Source: Microcystis panniformis FACHB-1757 (lineage in GTDB: Bacteria > Cyanobacteriota > Cyanobacteriia > Cyanobacteriales > Microcystaceae). Taken from it: 64,000 nucleotides of DNA. The stretch is taken from the NCBI RefSeq assembly GCF_001264245.1, contig NZ_CP011339.1, positions 744,001-808,000 of the forward strand, written 5' to 3'. The translations under genes were made by a program, and so were the position numbers. The notes beneath the pieces were generated by a model. The model ran no database searches. It was not told the DNA's origin and saw nothing but the letters and a program-made list of their open reading frames with translations. Positions 1-10,091 of this stretch are shown here, one piece after another; the stretch's first letter is position 1, and every line of letters starts with the position of its first letter.

Positions 1-62
1 AAAAAGGGACAGAAAACGGCTAAAATTGCTAAAATACCCTTGCACTTATCCGACAAGAACAT

Positions 63-1567
63 ATGTACCGAAAAACGAACGAGTCTTCAATTGCCCCAGA
101 AAACTTTGAGTTGCCTTTTGAGGGAAAATTATCAGCAGATAATCGCTGGATAATAATGGCAGAGTTAATTCCCTGGGAAGAATTTGAAGAAGAATATGCC
201 CAAAATTTTGACGAAGAAATGGGTGCGCCAGCCAAACCATTTAGGATGGCATTAGGAGCATTAATTATTAAGGAAAAATTAAAAACAAGCGACAGGGAAA
301 CCATAGAGCAAATCAAGGAAAACCCCTATTTACAGTATTTTCTAGGGATGTCAGCCTATAGTAATGAAGCTCTATTTGATGCGACAATGTTCGTTAATTT
401 TCGTAAAAGAATCAGTAAGAATTTAATCAATAAAATTAATAAAAGAATGGTGATGAGAGAGAGAAAAAAGAAGGAAATTGAAGAAAAAAGTGAAAGAAAA
501 GAAGAAGAAAAAGAGAGTCAAATAAAAAATAAAGGAAAATTAATATTAGATGCAAGTTGCGCACCTGCTGATCTAAGTTATCCCCAGGATTTAGGGATAT
601 TAAATCAAGCAAGAAAGAAAACAGAAAACATTCTAGATTGTCTCTATCAAAGTTTGAGAATCAAGCTGAAGAAAAAGCCAAGAACTTATAGAAAAAGAGC
701 GAGAAAAGATTATTTAAAAGTAGCCAAAAAACGTCGTTGTTCTCAAAAAGAAAGACGAGAAGCTATCAAGAAGCAACTGCAATATATCAAAAGAAATCTA
801 TCTCAAATAGAGAAATTAATCGAGGGGGATCAGAGTTAAGTAGTCTCAGCAAAAGAAACTACAAAATGTTGTTAGTGGTGACAGAAGTTTATCGTCAACA
901 ATTGTGGATGTGGGAAAATAAATCATCGAGAATTGATGATAGAATTGTGAGTATAACCCAACCACACATCCGCCCTATCGTTAGAGGAAAAGCAGGAAAA
1001 CCAGTTGAATTTGGAGCAAAAATCTCAGTAAGCTGTTTTGAGAGTTATGTATTTTTAGACCATTTAAGTTGGGATAATTTTAATGAATCTGGGGACTTAC
1101 AAGCGCAAGTAGAAGAGTATAAAGAATTCACAGGATATTATCCAGAATCAGTTCATGTTGATAAAATTTATCGAACTAGAAAAAATCTAGCTTGGTGTAA
1201 AGAAAGAGGAATTAGAATCAGTGGAGTTCCTCTAGGAAGACCACCTAAAAATATTAGTAAAGAAACTAAAAAACAAGCTCTTGAGGATGAAGGAATTCGG
1301 AATGCAATTGAAGGTAAATTTGGTCAAGCAAAAAGAAGATATAGTCTTGATTGTATCATGACAAAACTTGATAAAACTTCAGAAACTTCCATTGCCATTA
1401 CTTTTTTAGTCATCAATCTTTCTAACCTGCTTAGACAGGTTAACTGTCTTTTTTTGTCCCTATTTCTTTATACATCTAAATTTAGCTTTATTCATCCCTC
1501 TTTGATTAGAAAAGATGATAAAAAAGCTGATTTCTCAACAGAAAAACTTATCTTAAATTCGGGCTGA
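63..1567 (+). pseudogene. IS5/IS1182-type transposase, frameshifted
   Basis: DDE transposase of the IS5/IS1182 type. The first part (63-839) has the InsH-like N-terminal domain with FELPFEGKLSADNRW near residue 15 and a lysine/glutamate-rich linker. The second part (in frame from about 826 to 1567) carries the rest of the catalytic core, including VDKIYRTRKN and the glutamate region EGKFGQAKRRY. The two parts join if one G is added to the GGGGG run at about 824-828, which gives a continuous IEGGSELSSLSKR. A -1 ribosomal slip there would also work, so it may be a programmed frameshift rather than a dead gene. The left IS end lies near base 1 and an AGGGACA-like end lies near 1460, so the last 35 codons may read out of the element. 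Confidence 0.75.
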
Positions 1568-1638
1568 TTTTTGAGAGTTTTTGTTTTTTACTTTTTCAGC
1601 AAACCCTATTTATTCCCCTTTTTGCCTTTTGCATGAGT

Positions 1639-1671
1639 AGAAAACGGGTTTCTCCGAGAAACCCGTTTTCT
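1639..1671. terminator. Perfect 15-bp hairpin
   Basis: Arms AGAAAACGGGTTTCT and AGAAACCCGTTTTCT are perfectly complementary around a CCG loop. No long T-run follows on either strand, so it could be a bidirectional terminator or a dispersed palindrome. It lies between the IS5 remnant and the group II intron. Confidence 0.5.
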
Positions 1672-1751
1672 GTGCGTTACTCAACGGATTTAGTATTAAA
1701 CCGGCTATATTAGGGGTCGAGAAGGTCGTCACCGACCTCCCCTCCCATTCA

Positions 1752-1785
1752 GAACCGTGCATGAGACTTTCACCTCACACGGCTC
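1752..1785 (-). ncRNA. Group II intron domain V
   Basis: The 34-nt hairpin reads GAGCCGTGTGAGG..., GAAA, ...CATGCACGGTTC on the minus strand. It has the GAAA tetraloop and the length expected of catalytic domain V. It starts directly after the stop codon of the intron-encoded protein. Confidence 0.85.
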
Positions 1786-3631
1786 CTAGTTTGACTGTTC
1801 CCTTGTTAAGGATACAGCTTGACTTCCTTTGGTTAACCTTGTATTATCTAGTTTGACTTCTGATTTTGTCAAACCAGATGGATTTAGGCTTCCATCGGTT
1901 GCCGATTTATCATCGTGACAGTGGCGGTGTAGTAATTGAAGGTTTTTATATTCATCCTTTCCGCCTAGGCTGAGAGGATGAATGTGGTCAACTTCAATTA
2001 AATCCGATGGGGTAAAATACTGCCCACATCGGCTACACTTGCCTTGTTGCTTCTTAAGTAGTTTGGCTACTCTTGTCGGTGTGTCGATTGCTTGTCCTCG
2101 TCTGGTCGCCCAGTAAGTCCAATTTCCGTCGAATGGTGATGCGTCGGGGCGTACTAGGGTATGTCTGACAATTGGTGTCCAATTATGTTTCCATAGATAG
2201 AGACCGTCTTTGGTTTGAAATAGCCAAGATTCTTGTCTTTCTTTCCCATTGCTAAGTTTAACTGTACCCGGTTTAAAGTAGTTTCTCAGCTTTTCGTAGT
2301 CCGCTTTACCGCATCTTGATTCTGTCCATGCCCTTAACATTGACCAGATTGTGTAGTCTAGTTTATTGAAGGTATCTGTGGATACTACTCCTGAGTAGTA
2401 GTTAGCCCAACCTCTAATAATTGGGTTTAAGTGACTAATCAAGGCTGATTGAGGTGCTGTCTTGTGTTTTTTGATTACACCTTTAATCGCTTCTGTGTGG
2501 GCTTTAACTGCTTTTTGGCTAGGTTTAATATGTGTTAGAAATGTTTTGGGTATTCCTTTATTTATTTTCCCTGCTTTATATTTTCCTGCTGGGTATTGCC
2601 TAATATTGAATCCTAGAAAATCAAAGCCGGGTTCCTCCGTTTTCCCATTGTATTCAATGGGGTTAAGTGTATGACACACTCTGGTTTTTTCTGGTTTGAG
2701 TTCTAATCCTATCGGCTTTAACCATTCAGAAATAGCAGTTTTGCACTGTTCAATGATTTTGAGTGATGGGGAAATTACTACAAAATCATCGGCGTATCTT
2801 ATTAAAACAGCTTGATTTCTTTTATCACTCTTTTTGGGGAATAGTGTTTCAATCAATCTTGCCATTCCATCCAGTGCGATGTTGGCAAGTAGTGGACTTA
2901 TTACCCCTCCTTGAGGTGTCCCTGTTTCTGTTTCTTCAAATACGCCGTTGTCCAATACTCCTGCTTTAAGCCATTGTTTAATATCTCTTTTCAAGGAACT
3001 TGGACAATGAATTTTGGACAGTAAAAGGTCGTGATTAATTCGGTCAAAACATTTGGCAATATCAGCATCTAATACAAAGTAATTACCTTTATTGATGGTT
3101 GAGAATATCCTTGATATTGCGTCCTGGGCTGACCTTCCCGGGTCGAAAACCGTAGCTGGTTCCTTCCATTTTTGACTCCCATTCTGGTTCGAGTGCCGAT
3201 TTAATTAACGCTTGTCTAGCTCTGTCTTTGATGGTTGGTATTCCTAATGGACGTTTTTCATCCCTGCCGGGTTTAGGAATCCATACCCTTCTTAACGGTT
3301 TTGCTTTCAGTGTTCCTTTGATTTCTTCGGTTAGATTTAGCCTTTGTTCTGGGGATACTGCTATCATTCCATCGACTCCTGCTGTTTTCTTTCCTTGATT
3401 GTCTTGGGTTACTTTGCGTACTGCTAATAGACGAGCGTAGTATGATTTCACTAATAGACGTTGCAACTTTCTAACCTTTGCACCCTGTCCCGATTTAGCC
3501 GCTTGGTATATCCTCTTTTGGAGCTTGAAAACATATCTTTGGATTTTACCCCAGTTGATAGTTTTCCATACATTCGTAGTCTTAGTGGTTTTCGGTTTCC
3601 CGAACCCTTTACCTTCTCTCGATTTCGTCAT
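1786..3631 (-). pseudogene. ltrA: Group II intron reverse transcriptase/maturase with HNH domain, frameshifted
   Basis: Multidomain intron-encoded protein. The N-terminal piece (3631-3089) holds RT blocks 0-3, including LGIPTIKDRARQALI and SYGFRPG. The second piece (from about 3170 down to 1786) has TPQGGVISPLLANI, the catalytic YADDFVV, a maturase (X) domain, and a C-terminal HNH nuclease with CSRCGQYF and EVDHIHPLSLGG. The frame changes at about 3140, where GGGAAGG appears to carry one extra base compared with the expected GRSAQDA reading. With the full HNH this would be a cyanobacterial LtrA-like protein of about 600 residues. It is disrupted as written and may be an error or real decay. 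Confidence 0.8.
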
Positions 3632-4796
3632 ATAGACTCCTACTAGACTCTATCCTTACAATCAAACCGTAACCTGTTAGCATATCTTGACTGTTACCGT
3701 CAAGCGTTGGCTTTTGGTTACATCTCACACCCTTGAAGGCTTGCGCTTACACTTATTACTACTGAGTATTTCGACCGATACTCAGAGCCTAAAAGGGTTT
3801 ATCACGTTCCGTTTATATGGGCATTCCATCTTTAGATTTGTCCTATCCACCGGGGTACTTTTAAAGGTCTGTGTGAGTGAGAGTAAGATTTCCTCACTAT
3901 TCCCCTTATTCTTTTGAACGCAGTGTGTCAACCTATTTCACTGCTTATTAATTACGATGGTTCAGGTCAGACATTCGGCTCACGCCTAATCATGGATGGT
4001 TGGCAGTGGTCTCGATTCTGGTGTTAGGTAACACCTCGGAGCCTTCCGTTCCCCGCTTCAGTCCCAGAATTGTGATTTCTGAATCTGGGGGTGGCTATCG
4101 CCGTTACTCTCACCTTGTAAAGATTTATTACAAGTGTATTGACCTTGAGTTCCCTTGCCTAGTTTGGTATCGGATGATACTAAACGTCGGGACATATAAA
4201 CAGTTATAAGGTTGGTCTGTGTTGACCTCTTAGATTCAGTCGGGGGACTGAAGACCTTACTAGGCGGTTATTTCAGGCATTTCAGCCCTATTTCATGCCT
4301 AAACGTTTCGCACCTTAGATTTTAGTATAACTGGACTTCCCCGTTGACAAAAAGCCATAACCTGTGCTGTAGAAGGGATTAAGAAAATTTCCGCTGCCCC
4401 GTTACTGGGTACAAATCAGGGAAACTCCCAATAAATCTAACGCTTTTTGTTGCAGTTGGGTCGGTCGAGTTATCTTAGAAAAACGATAACTTCCCTCCCT
4501 AATCGTACATTCCACTGTATTCAAGCAAATTGTCCCCAGGTCTTCCAACAAAGTCCGAAAGCTATGCACAGGAAAATTCTCTTGATTCCGTTTTTTTCTC
4601 TCTTTAGATTGCACCGATTCACTGCGACTCGCCTTAATCACATTCAGAGAACCATCATCAATTTCTTCATCCTCAAATAACAAAGGAGCCAAGGACTGTT
4701 TTAAATGCCATTCCACATAATAAGCCAACATACATAAAAAGATATGGGCTTTAACTCTATCACCCTTATAATGATAGATAGGACGTACCTTTAAAT

Positions 4797-4983
4797 GGCT
4801 CTTCGGTTTGTGTTATGCAATGGACGGGGGTTATAAGGGATGGAACCCTTATATAGAAAGGCATTTAGCGATTTTTGTCAATTGTTTTTGCTCTAGAGCG
4901 AACTAATCAATTAAGTCTCTTGCCAGATAAGGATTTAGTCGATTTATGCCCCCCTATCGAACCATACCAAGTAACGAAGAACC
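4797..4983. mobile_element. MITE-1 copy a (187 bp)
   Basis: Ends GGCTCTTCGG and CGAAGAACC are imperfect inverted repeats, and the element is flanked by an 8-bp duplication CTTTAAAT (4789-4796 and 4984-4991). Two other copies lie at 10382-10568 and 55023-55208. The ends and the 8-bp duplication match the ISL3 family. It sits inside the IS1634 transposase. Confidence 0.85.
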
Positions 4984-5187
4984 CTTTAAATCAATTGACT
5001 TATAACAGCGAAATGCCTCCTCCACTTGAGATAAACTTTTATAAGCTTTAACCGTCGTCGCTGCATCCATCAAGGTTGACTCCAGAGAAGTTCTTAACAC
5101 ATACACACCATCCAAGGCCGTTTCTTGAGCGATTAATTCCAGCTTACGCTGATAAGAAAAGCCTTCCTCTGTTATCTCTAGGTTATA

Positions 5188-6271
5188 AGTACCTAGGCAA
5201 AATTAATTACATACTCGCCTCCAAAATTGTCCAGCACTTTTTTAACGTAAGCGAGGAGGCTCTTTCGGTCTTTATAGGCGCTAAATTCAATCCATTCATA
5301 TTTTAAAAATCTCCATAATATTTCAATTAAATTTAAATGAGGTGAATAAGTGGGCAACCAAAATATTTTCAAGTTTTTCTTTTCCCATTCCTCAAGTTTC
5401 TCCATAAATGCCTCGCTGGTATGAATGGAAGCTTGGTCAATTATTATGACGGTTTTTTTCTGTATATTTTGGCAATATTTATCCAGAAAATTAATAACTA
5501 TCTCGCTAGTAACCGTTCCGACCTGTGTCTCATAAAATAATTGATTATCTCGTTTCATTATTCCTAAAATATTTAGTCTTTTACCTTCAATTGGTGGTAA
5601 CTTTATCGTGGTTTTTTCTTCTTGCCAAGCGTAAGGAATACAAGGCTTTGAATCCCATCCCATTTCATCCAAATATCCTATCTCAATCTCTCCTCTTTTT
5701 TCCTGTTTTTTTAGTTCTTCTAAAATAGGTAGTTTGACCTCAAGCTCCCACTCATCAGGGGTTTTGGCGACCCCTCTTCTCACCCTTTTCCACCTCATGT
5801 TGATTTTTTTTATGAGTCTTTTTATCGTGTCTTTGCTTACGGTTAATTTCCATTCTTCTACAATTTTTATCTGGATTTTTTTTAAGCTTTTCGGTTCTTC
5901 TTTTACCCAGTCAATAACTTGTTGACCTTGTGCTTCTGTCAATTTAGGTTTTCTCCCTCTTCCTCGACGATTATAAAAACCAATTAGTTTTCTATCTTCC
6001 CAGGCCGTCAACCAATTATAGATGGTCTTTCTCGTAACTCCAAATATTCCGCTCAATTCTTCTATCGTGGTTCCCTGAAAACTTAAGAGTATACATTTCG
6101 CTCGCTCTCTTACTTGATGATGTTTACTAGCTCGATAAATTCTCTCTAGCATTTTCTGGCTCTCGGGGTTTAGGTCTCTAATCAATCTCATTGTATTTTC
6201 CTGCTGCTTCGTTTTTTTATGTATTATACTTCTTAATTTTTTATTTGGGTAATTAATTTTGCATGACTACT
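5188..6271 (-). mobile_element. IS630-family insertion sequence (intact)
   Basis: The ends AGTACCTAGGCAAAATTAAT and the inverted form of the right end (AGTAGTCATGCAAAATTAAT) are near-matching terminal inverted repeats, with a TA target duplication at 5186-5187 and 6272-6273. It carries one transposase gene. The same ends occur on three small MITEs in this window (13772-13862, 14820-14910, 51440-51540), so it is the likely mobiliser of those. Confidence 0.9.
5193..6191 (-). CDS. IS630-family transposase
   Basis: A 332-residue DDE transposase. The N-terminal half has two helix-turn-helix regions (GIFGVTRKTIYNWLTAWE near residue 50, then a winged-helix segment ending in MRWKRVRRG). The catalytic half shows the first Asp in GYLDEMGWD, the second in VIIIDQASIH and the Glu in HLNLIEILWRFLK, the standard IS630/Tc1 order. 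The length is normal and there is no frameshift. It is encoded antisense to the window and stops only five bases from the IS end. It probably also acts on the related short MITEs, which is an inference from their shared ends. Confidence 0.9.
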   Translation of the reverse strand: MRLIRDLNPESQKMLERIYRASKHHQVRERAKCILLSFQGTTIEELSGIFGVTRKTIYNWLTAWEDRKLIGFYNRRGRGRKPKLTEAQGQQVIDWVKEEPKSLKKIQIKIVEEWKLTVSKDTIKRLIKKINMRWKRVRRGVAKTPDEWELEVKLPILEELKKQEKRGEIEIGYLDEMGWDSKPCIPYAWQEEKTTIKLPPIEGKRLNILGIMKRDNQLFYETQVGTVTSEIVINFLDKYCQNIQKKTVIIIDQASIHTSEAFMEKLEEWEKKNLKIFWLPTYSPHLNLIEILWRFLKYEWIEFSAYKDRKSLLAYVKKVLDNFGGEYVINFA

Positions 6272-7188
6272 TAGTATTTATTGACCTTAAACTGATTAAG
6301 AACCTTGCCCACTCTCAAAGCTATCTTATCTTGACCCTTTAAAGCTCTTTTCTCCCTTTGAGTCGCTTGAACAATCAAATCTAGTTCCTTCTCTACCGCT
6401 TCTAATAATGCCTCTCTTTGTAGTTGATTTTTCTGGGCGATTAAGGGATTCCGACAAGCAATTAATCTTTCATCGGGATAATCTTCACTCTCAAATTCCA
6501 CCAAGTTTACCTGATAAAATAATCCTAATTGAATCACTTCTACCTCAGCCAGTTTCCGAATTTGAGGCTTAGTTAAACCAGTAATATAGTCTAATCCTTC
6601 TATGGGTTTTACTAATTCCTTGATTTTCGAGTTGGTGAAAATTCCTCTATCGCTTACCCAGACCACATTCTCAATCCCCCAACCCTTTCTGACTTTCTCA
6701 ATTTGTCCGCTTAAAGTAGCACCGTCTGAGGTGTTTCCTTCAAATACTTCTACCGCTATCGGACAACCCTTAGCTGAACAGAGCAGACCAAAAACTATCT
6801 GAGTTTTCCCTTTCTTTTTATCTCGATTATCACCATATTTTCCCAGTTCACAACCATCTCCTTCTAGGTAAGTAGAAGTGACATCATACAAGACTAATGT
6901 TCCTGATTCCAAGTGTTTAAGTGCTAGGTGCTTCTCAATTTTCTCTTGTTTTTCTAATAACCAATCTAAGGCGTTATATAATTCGTCTTCATCGGCTTTC
7001 TCTAAGTCTAACAATTGTCCTAAACTCTGACTGCAAGTTTCGCTATTAAACCCTCTCGCTGTGGCTAATTTCGATTTAGGATTGATGATTCTTGCCACAA
7101 TCATCGCCACCACTACGTTTCTGATTCGTGAGGATTTTTCACTGATTATTTTATCTAAACCTAATTTTTTAATCGTCTCTAAAATAGC

Positions 7189-7320
7189 GGCTCTTCTGGT
7201 TTCTGTGTGTAAACGAGGTCTATACTGATAGTTTCTTCTTTCAAAATAGTCCTAAAAGTCTTGCCCAGTAAGCATTTAACCTTACATAAGCAAAAATTAT
7301 CACACAAAGTCGAGAAGAGC
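7189..7320. mobile_element. MITE-2 copy a (132 bp)
   Basis: Ends GGCTCTTCT and AGAAGAGC, flanked by near-identical 8-bp repeats AAAATAGC and CAAATAGC. It is the same length as the copy at 15614-15745, and both ends resemble the ISL3 element at 25375-26618 for about 35 bp. It interrupts the IS1634 transposase between VMA and ILE. Confidence 0.85.
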
Positions 7321-7568
7321 CAAATAGCCATCACATGACCATGAGGAAGACTTCTAATCACTTCAAAATGATTGGGAATGCCTTCAGTCATGGACAGTGT
7401 TGCCCCTTTAAGAGCCAGTTTTATATTGTCGATAATATCATCGGGTAATTTTGAGAGATTGGCAAGGGTTCTTTTTTTGACTTGATCTCCTTCTCGGTAG
7501 GACTCCCGAAGAAGAACGGCGGGGGGAGAATTACGGTTAGGAACTTTTTCTATATACATGGCTATCAT

Positions 7569-7887
7569 TTTAGCAAATGGAGAGAATTCTTGTCCATTAA
7601 GAAATGTTACAAATTACATGGGTACATTAAGAAAAGTTAAGGGGGTGTATCCATTGATGGATAAGGGTTTTCAGCTATTATGGTATATATGTATGGGGGA
7701 AGTTCAGCTATACAAGGGCTAGAGCAACTGTTGATTTCAACGACTAAGGTGCGGAATGTGGGTAAATGGGATGTGACGGTTCTGCCCTCCTAGCTGGCAT
7801 CTTATTTTTACGCAAGTCCCTTATTTATTTTAGCGGTTCTCTCCAATCCGTTCAATGACAGGTAGCGCAATCGCACTTGTTGGGGAT
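7569..7887. other. Intergenic stretch without a recognised gene
   Basis: About 320 bases between the IS1634 remnant and the GGTGCGTTCCC palindromes. It is A/T-rich and contains one HIP1-like GCGCAATCGC. I see no coding signal, RNA gene or clear IS end, though the right end of the IS1634 element must lie in its first part. Confidence 0.5.
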
Positions 7888-8054
7888 GGTGCGTTCCCTG
7901 AATGGGGATTGAGTGGGTCATGGGGGTTGTGGAAAGGAACGCACCCTACAAGAGCGGCGATTGCACTGATAACCTAAATGAGCCTGGTGCGTTCCCAATA
8001 TCTGAATCATAGAGTCACAAGAGTTGCATCAGGGAACGCACCCTACAAGAGCGC
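7888..8054. repeat. Two GGTGCGTTCC palindromic units
   Basis: Unit 1 has arms GGTGCGTTCC (7888-7897) and GGAACGCACC (7936-7945). Unit 2 has arms GGTGCGTTCCC (7986-7996) and GGGAACGCACC (8032-8042). Each right arm continues into CTACAAGAGCG. These look like dispersed intergenic repeats able to form hairpins, just downstream of the minus-strand eCIS-core gene. Confidence 0.75.
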
Positions 8055-8077
8055 TACACTCTACAATGTAAATAAAA

Positions 8078-9787
8078 TCAGATACCAAAATACCCCAAAA
8101 ACTGGTAAGGAATATTTTGCACTGTTCCATTCATATTTCCCGCTGGATGTCCATTACGCACTTGTCCAGGACCAGGAGCAATGGGCTGCGTTGGATACAT
8201 CTGTCCATTGCAGGCTTGTACCCCCCCACCAACATTTGGTATATAGTTTATGGCAACTCTTACCCCTGATACTGATTGGATTGGTGCAGATACTGCTTGC
8301 GATATTCCAACATCACTCCTCTGATGATTAAGGCATACAATCCATGTACTGCGTTGATTTGCAGGAATAGGACCAGGTATCCAAGCTACATTAACTCGTA
8401 TATCATTTTCAAACAATTCTTTTGCTTTTCTCCATGAAAAACTTTCCCACGCTTCTGAGTTAAATCTTCCTTGCGTCCCTGACGGAGGTACATTACCATG
8501 GTCGTTATAAAAATCTAACATTGTTAATGGGTTTGCAAGCCGATTCATCGCATTTCTTACTGTATTGTGTGCTCCATGCCTGCTACTACTATGATAATTC
8601 CCTCCATCTGTCTCATTTCTCATATTCATCAATCCTTCATAAATATTTAATGGATTCATTCGCCAACGTCGAGGGTCAACTATATCCTTAAACCCTTCCC
8701 ACTCAAAATTGGCAGCCGTGAAAAAATCATAAAGTGTTGTTAAAGGTGTTGAACGTGACCAACGATATGGCTGTATAACTTTACTCTGAATATTTGGCTG
8801 TAACTCTGGGGATAAAGGCGACCTCTGGAGGGCAGAAATACTCGGTTTCGCCTGAAGTTCTTCGTCTGGTTCTTCCTGGCGTTGGAGTGCAGAAATACTC
8901 GGTTTCGCCTGGAGTTCCTCGTCTGGTTCTTCCTGGCGCTGCACCTGGGGATTGACTTTCAGTTCCCTACTGGTAGCAGGCAGACTCGACTGTTCTCCCA
9001 TTGCTGCTGGCTCACTCCCCGGAGTAGTATGACGCGGTGCTTGAAATTGCTGACCCTTTCCTGACTGTCCGGTCGATGATGATGGCGATTCGGCATTGAG
9101 TCTTTGTAAGACTTCCGAGGCTACCTTGTCCGCTTCCTGTTCGTAGCGATCGCCTGCTTCCCCGATCGCCAGTTTTCCCCGCACAGTTCCCGTTTGCTGC
9201 ACTACATGGGTCAACTCATGGGCCAGTAATTCCTTGCCACTGGAACTCCCAGGATTGTATTCCCCTTGGCGGAAAAAGATGTCTTGTCCTGTGGTGAAGG
9301 CACGAGCACTGAGGGATTGATTGAGAGCATCAGCCGTGCTGTCGGTATGGACGCGCACCTCACTGAAATTGGTGCCAAAAGCGGATTCCATTTGCCGCTG
9401 GATGCCAGCATCGAGCGATCGCCCCCCACCCCGTGTCTGTTCAATTGTTGCTTCCACCTCTGGCGTGGCTTCGGTTTCTCTCAGTCCTTGGCGAGACAGT
9501 TCCACTACCCGTTGGACGTAGCGGTTGCCGTACTGCCGCTGCATCTGGAGCATCAGTTGGCGGCCGCGGGCGGGGTAGTCTGAGGTTGCCCGACTGAGCA
9601 AGTTAGCGTGAACTTTGGCCGAGGGAGCACTGCCAATCGGACTGATGACCTGTGTTAGGGGGTCTTGTTGGGTTGCCAGAACATCTTCTTGGGCAGTCGC
9701 CCTCTGTGCTTCCCGTTCCTTGGTTGGCTGGGAGTGCTGGGATTTGGTGTCGGGGGTCAATTGGCGATTGCGCATGGCACACCTCAT
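8078..9787 (-). CDS. eCIS-core (DUF4157) metallopeptidase-like protein
   Basis: 569 residues. The N-terminal 120 are polar and low-complexity. A DUF4157/eCIS_core domain runs roughly 120-205, beginning GGRSLDAGIQRQMESAFGT, continuing through VRVHTDSTAD, and ending in the zincin motif HELTHVVQQ. Two exact tandem copies of a 20-residue linker (starting QRQEEPDEELQAKP) follow near residues 300-340, then a C-terminal region with no family I recognise. In the family, eCIS_core proteins are linked to extracellular contractile injection systems and often carry toxin tails. No injection-system genes are nearby, so it may be a stand-alone effector. A second possible start is at 9775. Confidence 0.75.
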   Translation of the reverse strand: MRCAMRNRQLTPDTKSQHSQPTKEREAQRATAQEDVLATQQDPLTQVISPIGSAPSAKVHANLLSRATSDYPARGRQLMLQMQRQYGNRYVQRVVELSRQGLRETEATPEVEATIEQTRGGGRSLDAGIQRQMESAFGTNFSEVRVHTDSTADALNQSLSARAFTTGQDIFFRQGEYNPGSSSGKELLAHELTHVVQQTGTVRGKLAIGEAGDRYEQEADKVASEVLQRLNAESPSSSTGQSGKGQQFQAPRHTTPGSEPAAMGEQSSLPATSRELKVNPQVQRQEEPDEELQAKPSISALQRQEEPDEELQAKPSISALQRSPLSPELQPNIQSKVIQPYRWSRSTPLTTLYDFFTAANFEWEGFKDIVDPRRWRMNPLNIYEGLMNMRNETDGGNYHSSSRHGAHNTVRNAMNRLANPLTMLDFYNDHGNVPPSGTQGRFNSEAWESFSWRKAKELFENDIRVNVAWIPGPIPANQRSTWIVCLNHQRSDVGISQAVSAPIQSVSGVRVAINYIPNVGGGVQACNGQMYPTQPIAPGPGQVRNGHPAGNMNGTVQNIPYQFLGYFGI

Positions 9788-9944
9788 ATCAAAAGTAGTC
9801 TGACAGTTTCTCCAAGGAAATGAAAATTCTCCTCATGCCCTTTGGCTACTATATTGTTAGTCTAGCACAAAAATGGAATAGTTTTGAACCCCTAAAATAA
9901 TTCCTGAATGATTTTGTCTTTTATCAATCCAATTAGTATGGATT

Positions 9945-10091
9945 TTATAAAAGTGTATCTTCATCTAAATACAGACGAATTTTGGTCATTCTAGGAGTTG
10001 TTTTTTTTTGATAATGTTGTTTGGCGAGTTCTTGATAGGCAGTTTGTTCTGCTGCTATGTCTCGCTCTATTTCCTCTCTATTAGCATGATA
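9945..10091 (-). pseudogene. Remnant of a two-gene module, possibly DUF433/DUF5615-like
   Basis: On the minus strand, a fragment ANREEIERDIAAEQTAYQEL is followed by a second start MTKIRLYLDEDTLL and a stop. The first resembles the tail of a small DUF433-like antitoxin and the second the first residues of a DUF5615-like partner. Both are truncated, the first by the IS end at 10092. The family names are a judgement from short matches. Confidence 0.4.

Larger units (their letters stand above)
1712..4313 (-). mobile_element. Group II intron, about 2.6 kb
   Basis: The 5' boundary on the minus strand is the canonical GTGCG beginning at 4313, and a recognisable 34-nt domain V lies at 1752-1785, followed by a domain VI-like hairpin and a pyrimidine-rich 3' end near 1712-1716 (exact 3' splice base uncertain). 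About 680 bases of non-coding RNA domains (3632-4313) precede the intron-encoded protein, as is usual. The RNA parts look complete, while the protein is frameshifted, so mobility would need a protein supplied in trans. Exons on both sides contain a similar ATACTAAA stretch. Confidence 0.8.
4402..7568 (-). pseudogene. IS1634-family transposase split by three nested insertions
   Basis: Begins with MYIEKVPNRNSPPAVLL at the 7568 end and ends at 4402. Four exon-like pieces (7568-7321, 7188-6274, 5185-4984 and 4796-4402) rejoin in one frame when the inserted elements and their target duplications are removed, giving about 590 residues, the usual IS1634 size. The joins read cleanly: HVMA to ILETIKKL, KVNKYY to NLEITEEG, and LK to VRPIYHY. 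The insertions are a 132-bp MITE (7189-7320), an IS630 element (5188-6271) and a 187-bp MITE (4797-4983). The gene is dead, but the history of insertion is readable. Confidence 0.85.

Noticed and set aside
3687..4209. Plus-strand open frames inside the intron
   Set aside because: They lie opposite the intron RNA domains, lack RBS and known motifs, and are explained by the structured intron.
7978..8331. Plus-strand open frame of 117 codons
   Set aside because: It starts inside a palindromic repeat and is antisense to the eCIS-core gene, which has clear domain motifs.
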